38,712 nt of DNA from Bacteroidota bacterium (GTDB taxonomy: Bacteria > Bacteroidota > Bacteroidia > B-17B0 > Aurantibacillaceae), in assembly GCA_023251755.1 (NCBI GenBank), contig JAHEYF010000038.1, positions 1 to 38,712 of the forward strand. The letters are read 5' to 3'. The notes below the pieces were generated by a model, which saw only the letters and a list, made by a program, of their open reading frames with translations, ran no database searches and had not been told where the DNA came from. The translations under genes and the position numbers were made by a program. Positions within the stretch are counted from its first letter, which is position 1, and each line of letters begins with the position of its first letter. Positions 25,051 to 33,593 of the stretch are shown piece after piece.

Positions 25051-25668
25051 ATGAAAAAAAGAATTAACTTATCTATCATCGCTGTATTGTCCGTTTTTAT
25101 TTTCTCCTGTAAAAACTCAGTTGAATTGGTAAAACGCCATTACAACAAAGGTTATTACATGGCCGGCCATTCATCAAAACACAAACAGAAAAATAACAGT
25201 GGCATTGCATCCATAGCATTGGCTGAAGAAATGAAAAGTATTCCTGCTATCCTGAACAATGATGAAAAACCAGCAGGCGAATTAATTGCTTCGATTAAAA
25301 CAGAATCAACGGCAACAACAAAAACGACCAAAGCCAAATCACCTGCTCAACATGAAAGCTTGTCTTCCGGCATCACTACACATCACACGACAAATACGCC
25401 CGTTATTACTGCAACAAAGCAAAGCCAGCCTCAAAGTCAATCAGGTGCTTCCGGAGATGCCGATGCCATGCTGATTTTATTGGTGATTCTCGCAATTTTT
25501 ATTCCTCCTTTGGCTGTATACCTCAAAAACGAAAGTATTAACAAATGGTTTTGGGTAACACTGGTTCTCTGTTTACTTACTTTTAGTTATTTTATTTTTG
25601 TATTTGGCGGACTCCTGTGGCTGGCCGCTGCGATAATTGCCATTTTATACGTTTTGGGCAAAATATAA
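25051..25668 (+). CDS. lipoprotein with C-terminal YqaE/Pmp3-like membrane domain
   Basis: A 205-residue protein in three parts. Residues 1-20 look like a lipoprotein signal (MKKRINLSIIAVLSVFIFS-Cys20). Residues 21 to about 137 are polar, rich in Ser, Thr, Lys and Gln, and start with a VKRHYNKGYY motif. Residues about 138-205 hold two membrane helices with IFIPPLAVYLKN, the signature of the YqaE/Pmp3 family (small membrane proteins linked in other organisms to salt and membrane-potential stress). In most organisms Pmp3 proteins are only about 55 residues with no such extension; I recall similar extended forms in Bacteroidota. Where it sits is unclear, because a lipidated N-terminus and two helices together imply the inner membrane. 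A good terminator follows. Confidence 0.75.
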   Translation: MKKRINLSIIAVLSVFIFSCKNSVELVKRHYNKGYYMAGHSSKHKQKNNSGIASIALAEEMKSIPAILNNDEKPAGELIASIKTESTATTKTTKAKSPAQHESLSSGITTHHTTNTPVITATKQSQPQSQSGASGDADAMLILLVILAIFIPPLAVYLKNESINKWFWVTLVLCLLTFSYFIFVFGGLLWLAAAIIAILYVLGKI

Positions 25669-25687
25669 ATTCTGCATTTTATTATTT

Positions 25688-25716
25688 AAAAAGCTTCGCT
25701 ATGCGGGGCTTTTTAA
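25688..25716 (+). terminator. Rho-independent terminator after the Pmp3-like gene
   Basis: AAAAAGCTTCGC (25688-25699) pairs with GCGGGGCTTTTT (25703-25714) around a TAT loop: 12 pairs including two G-T wobbles, with a T run at the 3' end. About 20 bases after the stop codon. Confidence 0.75.
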
Positions 25717-25734
25717 ATTTTCAGGCCTGACATA

Positions 25735-25826
25735 GTTCCTTTGTTTATCCGTTTATTCGTTTAACTGTTAGCGCAACTATTGAACGGATGAGCTTATAAA
25801 CTATCGAACTTCAATGAACTTTGAAT
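25735..25826. repeat. intergenic word repeat, family A
   Basis: Words GTTTATCCGTTTATTCGTT on the left and CTATTGAACGGAT, TATAAACTATCGAAC on the right, again the family A vocabulary. ATCCGTT and AACGGAT are exact complements, but the full pairing is weak. It lies downstream of a conventional terminator. Confidence 0.5.
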
Positions 25827-25904
25827 TTTAAACTTAAGATCAGTATATTTAATCTCTTTATGGAATTTTAAACGCATTAGCATCTCAATTTTAAATTCTT
25901 TTTT

Positions 25905-28900
25905 ATGAACTTCAGAAAAATTTTAAGCCTGCTCTTTATCTGTTCGGCTTCAGTTGTTATATCCGTTGGATTTTTAAGTAAACAATACACTAAGGCACCA
26001 GGCGGACCTGACTTAGTTTTTGCAAAAGGCAGCACGTACGATAAGGAGTGGAAAAGGGTGGATTCATTGAGTGAAAAAGGCCTTACCCAATCAGCCTTAG
26101 ACCTTACCCGGCAAATATACGAGCGGGCAAAAAAGGAAAACAATTCCCCACAGCTCATCAAAGCCATTTTGTACCGCATGCGTTTTGAGGAAGCCAAAGA
26201 AGAGTTTTCACTTGAAAAATCCATTCAGCAATTAAGTGAAGAAGTGAAGTCTGCTAAGTTTCCGGCCAGGCCTGTACTGCAAAGCATACTCGCCGATGCC
26301 TACTGGCAATACTACCAAAACAACCGCTGGAAATTTTTAGAACGCAGCGCTACAGTTAATTTCAGTAACGAAGACGTTTCCACCTGGAACCTCCATCAAT
26401 TGGTGAATGAGTGCATAAAAAACTATACAGCTTCCTTAGACAACAGCGATAGTTTAAAACGGACAAAAATTGATTATTACGATTACATCCTTAGCAAAGG
26501 TTCTTCCGAAACACGCATTCTGCGCCCTACCCTCTACGATTTTATTGCCCACCGTGCACTCGATTTTTTTGAAAACAACGAAGCCGACCTCAACCGCCCC
26601 GGAAACCAGTTCAACCTGAACGATGAAATTTACCTGAGGCCTTACACCGAATTTATTAACAGGGAAATTAAAAGGCCGGAAGATTCGCTTCACTTAAAAT
26701 ATTATGCGCTGAATGTATTGCAGCAACTGACCCGTTTCCACTTAAACGATAAAACACCCGAAGCTTTAATTCATGTAGAACTCGAACGTTTGCAATTTGT
26801 AAACACGCAATCCGCTCACGAATTAAAAGACAGCCTGTATATTCAATCCCTGCAATGGCTGGCCGACAAACACAAAACCAATCCAGCCTCAGCAGAAGCA
26901 CTGTATAAAATAGCTGCCTATTACAACAATGCAGCGGCTACTTACAAACCCCTACAAAACGAAGACTTAAAATGGAACAGAAAAAAATCCTTAGCCATTG
27001 CCGACGATGTAATCAAAAAATTTCCAGGCTCTTACGGTGCTTCACATTGCAAAGCCATGGCCGATGAAATTAAATTCCGTTTTCTTAATTTTACCATTGA
27101 ACATGTCAACGAGCCCAACAAACCATTCAGGGCATTGGTGAGTTACCGCAACTTCAACAAAATTTATTTTCGTGTAATTAAATCAACATACGAAAAAGAC
27201 AGGGCCATCCGGCTCAACACCTGGGGTGAAGACTTAGTAAAAAAATACCTGCAACTGAAAGCAGAAAAAAGTTTTGAATACAGCCTCCCCGATGATGCAG
27301 ACTTTAACCAACACAGTGTAGAAGTTAAAATGCCCGAGCTGGCTTATGGGTATTACATCGTCCTTGCTTCCACCTCGCCCGATTTTAATTACCACAAACA
27401 AATTGTGGCCCACGCTTCCTGCTGGACAAGCAATTTAGCCTATACCAGCCGAAGAATGAACGACGGTTCTTATGATATATACCTAATGCACCGTCAAAGC
27501 GGCGAAAGATTAAAAGGCGTTAAAACACAATTGTGGTTAGACCACTATAATGCCAATACAAGAAATTACGTCCGAGAAAAAGGAGATACTTACACCAGCG
27601 ATGAAAACGGTTACTTCAGCATTCCACAAATGCAGTCGGAACACAACAACAACTTTTACCTTGAATTTACCAAAGACGAAGACTACCTGCACAGCGAAAC
27701 TTCTTTTTATTCATATAAACCTTACAACAATAACAAAACAAGCAACCGTACCTTCTTTTTTACCGACAGGGCTATCTACAGACCAGGGCAGACTATTTAT
27801 TTTAAAGCCATCCGCCTGAGTACAGATGGGGAGAACAACAACCAGCTCCTCACCAAAAGTCCGCTTACAGTAACTTTATACGATGTCAACGGTCAAAAAG
27901 TAAGTGAGCTGCCATTGACCACCAACGATTTTGGTACCGTTTCAGGTTCCTTCACAGCCCCCATGGGTTTGCTCAACGGGCAAATGCGTATAACCGATAA
28001 TAACGGTACGGCTTATATTTCGGTAGAAGAATACAAACGCCCTAAATTTGAAACCAGTTTTAATCCGGTGAAAGGTTCTTTTGCCCTGGGCGATGAAATT
28101 AAAACAGAAGCCAAAGCCCTTGCTTATGCGGGTAATAACATTGACGGGGCACAGGTGAAATACCGTGTAGTGCGCAACATCAATTACCCTTATTGGTGGT
28201 ATTGGTACCGGGGCTATTACCCGCGCAACGATGCCGTTGAAATTACCAACGGAGTGACCCTGAGCAACGATACCGGCGGCTACAGCATTTCCTTTAAAGC
28301 CCTGCCCGATCCCAATGTTCCCAGAAAAAATGAGCCCACTTATATATACACGGTATACGCCGATGTAACCGACATGAACGGAGAAACGCACAGCACACAA
28401 ACCAATGTGTATGTAGGCTACAAAATGCTCAACCTGAATTTAAGTGTAGACGATAAATTGGAACAGGACAGTCTTAAACCCTTTAAAATAAGCACCACTA
28501 ATTTAAACGGTGTTGATGAAGCAGCAAAAGGAAATGTAAGCGTTTACAAATTGAAACAACCAACCAAAGTCTTCAGAAGCCGCCTGTGGGAGCAGCCCGA
28601 TAAACACCTCATCAACAAAGAAGAATACTACAATTTATTTCCGAACGATCTTTACGAAGATGAAACCAATATGTACAAATGGGAACGCTCTGACAAAGTA
28701 GCCGAAACCACTTTTGATACCGAAAAGAAAAAAGAAATAGACCTGGTAAATAGTTTAAAAAAATTACCTGCCGGTGTTTACCTGATTGAAAGTCTGTGCA
28801 AAGACAAAAACGGCAACGAAGTAAAAGCCATTAATTATGTTACCCTTTATAAAAAAGATGATAAAACCGAAGTCCCCGAACAGGATGCCGACTGGTACCA

Positions 28901-31900
28901 GTCCATACGCAACAGCGGGGAGCCGGGGCAAAAAGCTTCATTTATACAGGCTTCTGCTATTAAAGGCACTTCGTATTTATTGGAAGTAGAACACAACAAG
29001 GAAATAATTTCCAAAACGATGAAGGCCTGCAGCATGGGCCTGGTTGAAATTCCCATTGAAGAAAAATACCGCGGCAATTTTGCTTACCACATCAGCTTTA
29101 TTAAAAACAACCGTTTTTATTCCCACTCCACCATTGTAAACGTACCTTATACCAATAAAGAGTTGGACATCACCTTTGAAACTTTCCGCAACAAACTATT
29201 GCCCGGGCAGCAGGAAGAATGGAAAATGATTATTAAAAATAAAAAAGGCGAAAAAGAAACGGCTGAGCTTTTGGCCACCATGTACGATGCTTCGCTTGAT
29301 GCATTTAAAAGCAACAGCTGGGCATTTGATGTATATTCCCGTTATTACTCTTCACTTTACTGGAGCAGCAACACCGGTAGCCCTGTGAACTCTTCGGAGT
29401 ATTCAGAAAATGTGAACAACCGACACAATACACCCTGGAGGAATTACGACCGCCTGAATTATTTTGGTCTGAACTTTTATTCCAATTATTACAACAGGGG
29501 TGGAGAGGGGAACGGAACAGTATACTTTATGCACAATGCAGCAGTGAAAGGCAGTGTGGCAATGGATGAGAGCAAATCGGAAATGGCCGGGGTACCAAGT
29601 GAAGAGAAACCTCAAATGAAAGAATACGATAAAAACCTTGAAACAGCCAATACAAAAGATACTGGTGTAGTAAGCAAAGAGCAACAAGCCAATGGCGGAG
29701 GTAAAGATGATAAAGACATAAACAACGTAAAAGCCCGCAGCAACTTTAACGAAACCGCTTTCTTTTTTCCTCAGTTACAAACCAACGAAAAAGGAGAGAT
29801 CATTGTAAAGTTTACTGTCCCCGAATCCTTAACCAAATGGAAAATAATGGGACTGGCCCATACCAAAGATTTAAAATTCGGGCAGGTCAGCAACGAACTC
29901 GTTACCCAAAAAGACCTGATGGTGCAAGCCAATGCCCCGCGTTTTTTCAGGGAAAACGACAAGATGACTTTTGCTGCAAAAGTGTCTAACCTCAGCCCTG
30001 CACCTATTAACGGAACGGCGGAGCTGCAATTGTTTGATGCCCTCAGCAACAAACCACTCAATATTGAATTCAATAATAAAATTCCGCAAATTAATTTTAC
30101 TGCTGCTAAAGGACAAAGTGCTGCCTTGAGCTGGGACATTAGTATACCGGAAGGCATACAGGCTGTTAGCTACAAAGTAATTGCCAAAGCCGCCAACTTT
30201 AGCGACGGGGAAGAAATGGCTTTGCCTGTACTCAGCAACCGTATGCTGGTTACCGAAAGTATGCCCCTAAGCATTCGCAGCAAACAAAACAAAGAAGTAG
30301 ACTTCACCCGTTTCATCAGCCAGAACAACAACTCTACAACACTGCGCAACCATTCTTATACTTTTGAGTTTACCGCCAACCCGGCCTGGTATGCCATACA
30401 AAGTTTGCCTTACCTGATGGAATACCCTTACGAATGCGCCGAGCAAACCTTCAGTCGCTTTTATGCCAACAGCATTGCCACGCACATTGTAAACTCAGCA
30501 CCCAAAATAAAACAGGTGTTCGATACCTGGAAATTAAAAGACCCGGATGCTTTCCTTTCCAATCTGCAAAAAAATCAGGAGCTGAAAGCTTTGTTGCTCG
30601 AAGAAACCCCCTGGGTGATGGAAGCCAAAAACGAAAGCGAACGCAAGAACAGGGTAGCCTTGTTGTTTGATTTAAACAAAATGAGCAACGAGTTGCAAAG
30701 TGCCCTCACCCGGCTTCAAAAAATGCAGCTCAGCAACGGTGGCTGGCCCTGGTTTGAAGGCGGCCCTGACGACTGGTACATTACCCAGCACATTGTAAGC
30801 GGTATGGGCCACCTTGATAAACTTGGTATTAAAAAAGTACGCGAAGATAACAACACCCGGGATATGCTGAACAAAGCTATAAAGTATTGCGACAAGCGTT
30901 TAAGGGAAGACTTTGAAGCTATAAAACGTACAGACAAAAACTACGAAAAAACCAATCACCTAAGTTATATGGCTGTGCAATACATTTATGCCCGCAGTTA
31001 TTTTAAAGACATAGAAACAGATGAACAAAACAAAAAAGCTGTAGACTATTTTAAAGCCCAGGCCAAACACTACTGGCTCAGCAACAGCCGGTACATGCAG
31101 GGCATGATAGCCCTGGGCCTGAACCGTTCCGAAGATAAAAAAACAGCTACAGACATTTTAAAATCCTTAAAAGAAAATGCTTTGTTCAGTGAAGAAATGG
31201 GCATGTACTGGAAAGAAAACTACCGCGGTTTTTACTGGTACGAAGCGCCCATCGAGAGCCAGGCCCTGTTGATTGAAGCCTTTGATGAAATTGCTAATGA
31301 CCGGAAATCCGTGGACGATTTAAAAACCTGGTTGCTCAAAAGCAAACAAACACAAAACTGGCAAAGCACCAAAGCCACCTGTGAGGCCGTGTACGCTTTG
31401 TTGTTACGTGGCACCGACTGGCTTTCCACCGAACCCAATGTTGAAATACAAGTGGGCAGTATAAAGCTTGACCCTAAGAATGATCCCACACTAAAGGCAG
31501 AAGCAGGCACGGGCTACTTTAAAAAAACCTGGACAGGCAGTGAGGTAAACACCAGCCTTAGTAAAATTAAAATCAACAAAAAAGACGAAGGGGTGAGTTG
31601 GGGAGCTGTGTACTGGCAATACTTTGAGCAGTTGGATAAAATTACTCCCGGACAAACACCTTTGCAATTGAGTAAAAAACTTTTTCTGCAAAAAAACACG
31701 GCAGCAGGGCCGGTAATAGAGCCTATAACAGAAAGCACCGCCTTAAAACCAGGAGATAAAGTAAAAGTACGGATAGAGCTTCGCGTTGACCGTGACATGC
31801 AATATGTGCACATGAAAGACATGCGCGCCGCCTGCTTCGAGCCCGCCACTGTGTTCAGCGCATACCAGTGGCAGGATGGTTTGGGTTATTACCAAAGCAC

Positions 31901-32081
31901 CAAAGATGCCGCCACTAATTTTTTCTTTACTTCATTGCCCAAGGGTACTTTTGTATTTGAATACCCGCTTATTGTAAACCAGTACGGTAATTTCAGTAAT
32001 GGCATTACCAGTATACAATGTATGTACGCTCCTGAGTTCAGCAGTCATTCGGAAGGGATAAGGGTATCGGTGAGGAAATAG
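25905..32081 (+). CDS. large bacterial alpha-2-macroglobulin
   Basis: A 2058-residue exported protein of the alpha-2-macroglobulin family, expected to trap proteases in the periplasm or at the surface. A signal-like segment lies at residues 6-24. Residues 30 to about 450 are helical and lineage-specific. An MG2 domain begins near residue 618 with FFFTDRAIYRPGQTIYFK. A low-complexity, Lys/Glu/Gly-rich stretch at about 1199-1276 sits where the bait region is expected. The A2M domain follows (ARSNFNETAFFFPQLQT). The thioester motif is Cys1511-Ala-Glu-Gln1514, so both Cys and Gln needed for the thioester are present. The usual bacterial partner, penicillin-binding protein 1C, is not next door. 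This is the large Bacteroidota type (about 1900-2100 residues). Confidence 0.92.
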   Translation: MNFRKILSLLFICSASVVISVGFLSKQYTKAPGGPDLVFAKGSTYDKEWKRVDSLSEKGLTQSALDLTRQIYERAKKENNSPQLIKAILYRMRFEEAKEEFSLEKSIQQLSEEVKSAKFPARPVLQSILADAYWQYYQNNRWKFLERSATVNFSNEDVSTWNLHQLVNECIKNYTASLDNSDSLKRTKIDYYDYILSKGSSETRILRPTLYDFIAHRALDFFENNEADLNRPGNQFNLNDEIYLRPYTEFINREIKRPEDSLHLKYYALNVLQQLTRFHLNDKTPEALIHVELERLQFVNTQSAHELKDSLYIQSLQWLADKHKTNPASAEALYKIAAYYNNAAATYKPLQNEDLKWNRKKSLAIADDVIKKFPGSYGASHCKAMADEIKFRFLNFTIEHVNEPNKPFRALVSYRNFNKIYFRVIKSTYEKDRAIRLNTWGEDLVKKYLQLKAEKSFEYSLPDDADFNQHSVEVKMPELAYGYYIVLASTSPDFNYHKQIVAHASCWTSNLAYTSRRMNDGSYDIYLMHRQSGERLKGVKTQLWLDHYNANTRNYVREKGDTYTSDENGYFSIPQMQSEHNNNFYLEFTKDEDYLHSETSFYSYKPYNNNKTSNRTFFFTDRAIYRPGQTIYFKAIRLSTDGENNNQLLTKSPLTVTLYDVNGQKVSELPLTTNDFGTVSGSFTAPMGLLNGQMRITDNNGTAYISVEEYKRPKFETSFNPVKGSFALGDEIKTEAKALAYAGNNIDGAQVKYRVVRNINYPYWWYWYRGYYPRNDAVEITNGVTLSNDTGGYSISFKALPDPNVPRKNEPTYIYTVYADVTDMNGETHSTQTNVYVGYKMLNLNLSVDDKLEQDSLKPFKISTTNLNGVDEAAKGNVSVYKLKQPTKVFRSRLWEQPDKHLINKEEYYNLFPNDLYEDETNMYKWERSDKVAETTFDTEKKKEIDLVNSLKKLPAGVYLIESLCKDKNGNEVKAINYVTLYKKDDKTEVPEQDADWYQSIRNSGEPGQKASFIQASAIKGTSYLLEVEHNKEIISKTMKACSMGLVEIPIEEKYRGNFAYHISFIKNNRFYSHSTIVNVPYTNKELDITFETFRNKLLPGQQEEWKMIIKNKKGEKETAELLATMYDASLDAFKSNSWAFDVYSRYYSSLYWSSNTGSPVNSSEYSENVNNRHNTPWRNYDRLNYFGLNFYSNYYNRGGEGNGTVYFMHNAAVKGSVAMDESKSEMAGVPSEEKPQMKEYDKNLETANTKDTGVVSKEQQANGGGKDDKDINNVKARSNFNETAFFFPQLQTNEKGEIIVKFTVPESLTKWKIMGLAHTKDLKFGQVSNELVTQKDLMVQANAPRFFRENDKMTFAAKVSNLSPAPINGTAELQLFDALSNKPLNIEFNNKIPQINFTAAKGQSAALSWDISIPEGIQAVSYKVIAKAANFSDGEEMALPVLSNRMLVTESMPLSIRSKQNKEVDFTRFISQNNNSTTLRNHSYTFEFTANPAWYAIQSLPYLMEYPYECAEQTFSRFYANSIATHIVNSAPKIKQVFDTWKLKDPDAFLSNLQKNQELKALLLEETPWVMEAKNESERKNRVALLFDLNKMSNELQSALTRLQKMQLSNGGWPWFEGGPDDWYITQHIVSGMGHLDKLGIKKVREDNNTRDMLNKAIKYCDKRLREDFEAIKRTDKNYEKTNHLSYMAVQYIYARSYFKDIETDEQNKKAVDYFKAQAKHYWLSNSRYMQGMIALGLNRSEDKKTATDILKSLKENALFSEEMGMYWKENYRGFYWYEAPIESQALLIEAFDEIANDRKSVDDLKTWLLKSKQTQNWQSTKATCEAVYALLLRGTDWLSTEPNVEIQVGSIKLDPKNDPTLKAEAGTGYFKKTWTGSEVNTSLSKIKINKKDEGVSWGAVYWQYFEQLDKITPGQTPLQLSKKLFLQKNTAAGPVIEPITESTALKPGDKVKVRIELRVDRDMQYVHMKDMRAACFEPATVFSAYQWQDGLGYYQSTKDAATNFFFTSLPKGTFVFEYPLIVNQYGNFSNGITSIQCMYAPEFSSHSEGIRVSVRK

Positions 32082-32114
32082 AAGAGCACATACCTTTTAT
32101 CATACAAGAATACG

Positions 32115-32588
32115 ATGAGGCTAATTTTAAAAATAATTTTTTCTCTGCTAACGTTAAAGTTGACTGCTCAGGTAGATACAATGAATGTTGTTAACGACCA
32201 TTCTTTATTAGAAAAAAAATGTACGGGTTCAAAATGCAGCTATTGGCTTGACAAGAAACTTGTTTCAGCAGCAGTATATGAAACTCACTTAAATGAACCA
32301 GACATTGGGAATTGTAAACCCTGTTATTTAAAACTCAAAGATGCAAAAGGAAATTTAATTTATGAAGGAGACTTTTATACCGACTGTTGCATTGGGGCCT
32401 ATATTGCACGGTATACAAATGGAAGCATTAAACTGAAAGGACAATATAAAATTCCTCCTGAGAGTGCATTGAATGATGATATATTCAACATGGGATATTG
32501 CAAACGAGAAGGTGAATGGAAATATTATACTAAAGATGGAGCTTTGGAAAAAACAGAAATTTATAAAAATGGTGAGCTGGTGAAATAG
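32115..32588 (+). CDS. secreted protein with YwqK/MORN-like C-terminus
   Basis: A 157-residue protein with a signal peptide (MRLILKIIFSLLTLKLTAQ). The C-terminal half has MORN-like or YwqK-like beta-hairpin units: GNLIYEGDFYTD, GSIKLKGQYK and the clear REGEWKYYTKDGALEKTEIYKNGELVK. Database entries often call such proteins YwqK antitoxins, but nothing here supports a toxin-antitoxin role. The N-terminal half has four to five Cys (KCTGSKCSYW, NCKPCY, TDCC), which suggests disulfides. It starts 33 bases after the macroglobulin gene and may share its transcript. Confidence 0.65.
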   Translation: MRLILKIIFSLLTLKLTAQVDTMNVVNDHSLLEKKCTGSKCSYWLDKKLVSAAVYETHLNEPDIGNCKPCYLKLKDAKGNLIYEGDFYTDCCIGAYIARYTNGSIKLKGQYKIPPESALNDDIFNMGYCKREGEWKYYTKDGALEKTEIYKNGELVK

Positions 32589-32632
32589 CCCACTAACCTT
32601 TCATTCCCTGGAAGTATACAAATACCCCCGTT

Positions 32633-32677
32633 AAGCTTAGCGTCCTCGCTAAGCTTGTTATCACAGGCCTCCGGCCT
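32633..32677. repeat. two mini-palindromes before the Cys-rich protein gene
   Basis: AAGCTTAGCG-TCCT-CGCTAAGCTT (32633-32656), a perfect 10-bp stem, then AGGCC-TCC-GGCCT (32665-32677). The second ends 7 bases before the ATG at 32685. The first shares TTAGCG/CGCTAA with 6237-6251; the second resembles 33252-33264. Confidence 0.6.
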
Positions 32678-32684
32678 TTAAAAA

Positions 32685-33146
32685 ATGAAGAACATACGTC
32701 ACAACATAAGCATTCCTAATCCCTGCCCTGAAAACTGGGAGGCCATGCATCCCAACAAAACAGGGAGACATTGCAATGCCTGTAATAAAACCGTTGTTGA
32801 TTTCACTAAAATGACCACAGACGAGGTAAAAAATTATTTCACAAAAAAAGGAACAGCTAAAACCTGTGGACATTTTTACAAAAGCCAGGTCAATAGAGAA
32901 GAAAAGAAAATTGAAAAGCATTTATTAAACCTTTATTACAAGGCTTCCATAAACATTAAGATCAAAGCGGTACGAATTTTAGTGCTGTTTTTTCTGGGTA
33001 CTTTTTTAAGTCTTACAGGTTGTGGTACAACAACACAAGGTGTAGTGATTGAAAAGCATAAACAAGCTGCCACCGATTCGTTTGCAAGGCCTTTGACAGA
33101 TACATTAAAACCTACACATAAAACAAATCCTGAAGGGATGAAATGA
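32685..33146 (+). CDS. Cys-rich Bacteroidota protein with a membrane segment
   Basis: A 153-residue protein. Residues 1-65 are a small Cys domain that recurs in Bacteroidota: IPNPCPENWEAM-x-PNKTGRHCNACNKTVVDFTKMT ... TCGHF. Its four Cys (14, 30, 33, 61) could bind zinc or another metal; this is inference. A hydrophobic segment follows at about 97-112, ending in a lipobox-like LTG-Cys113. A short Thr/Lys tail completes it. The last six residues (NPEGMK) and the TGA stop are encoded by a short palindromic repeat that recurs 50 bases downstream. I know no function for the Cys domain. Confidence 0.65.
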   Translation: MKNIRHNISIPNPCPENWEAMHPNKTGRHCNACNKTVVDFTKMTTDEVKNYFTKKGTAKTCGHFYKSQVNREEKKIEKHLLNLYYKASINIKIKAVRILVLFFLGTFLSLTGCGTTTQGVVIEKHKQAATDSFARPLTDTLKPTHKTNPEGMK

Positions 33147-33264
33147 TAATAGTTCATGTAATACATATTAATACAAATCCCGAAGGGATGACATTATTTC
33201 ACGCTTTCAGGGTTATATTTCTTCTTATTGAATATATTCTATAATAATATCAGCCCTCCGGGCT
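33124..33264. repeat. cluster of mini-palindromes
   Basis: CAAATCC[T/C]GAAGGGATGA[A/C]AT occurs at 33124-33144 and 33174-33194 (19 of 21 bases equal), each with an ATCC(C/T)-GAA-GGGAT hairpin. AGCCC-TCC-GGGCT follows at 33252-33264. The first copy overlaps the end of the Cys-rich protein gene. Confidence 0.65.
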
Positions 33265-33394
33265 TATCACAGCTAAAGGATGGGCAAATGGTATAGTGGC
33301 AACTATTTACTTGAATCATAGGGAACAGGTGTTTCGGGCAGTTAGAAGTTCTTATTAAGCAATGCGTTTTTACTAAGCGTGTTGCTACTGGTTT

Positions 33395-33451
33395 TTATTC
33401 GTGCATTCGTGGCTTACCTTGTATTGAATTCTGCCACGAATACACGAATAA
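33395..33451. repeat. inverted repeat of CACGAATACACGAATA words
   Basis: Bases 33395-33413 and 33433-33451 are reverse complements over 18 of 19 positions (G-U wobble at the other if read on the minus strand), with a 19-base loop. Each arm holds ATTCGTG twice. The spacer 33147-33593 otherwise contains only repeats; I see no ORF or promoter of note in it. Confidence 0.7.
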
Positions 33452-33555
33452 TGCTTCTGTTTAAATTCCACAACTCACGTAATTTATAGCGAATATTCAT
33501 TTCCAAATAAAATATTATTTCCTTATCATTACTATAGTCCTGTGTACCTTGTAAC

Positions 33556-33576
33556 AAGTAGCAGGTAGCAAGTAAT
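33556..33576. repeat. AGTAGCAGGTAG word repeat (single arm)
   Basis: AAGTAGCAGGTAGCAAGTA, 18 bases before the gapN-like ATG. It matches the left arm of the repeat at 36401-36476 with few changes. Confidence 0.5.
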
Positions 33577-33593
33577 TAATTAAACGAAGCTTT

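Noticed and set aside
25941-25943. Lipobox at Cys13 of the alpha-2-macroglobulin
   Set aside because: Too close to the N-terminus, after only about seven hydrophobic residues, and the residues around it do not fit a lipobox. A plain signal peptide or anchor is more likely.
32115-32588. YwqK-family antitoxin of a toxin-antitoxin pair
   Set aside because: It has a signal peptide and no toxin-like neighbour; the name comes only from the MORN-like repeat.
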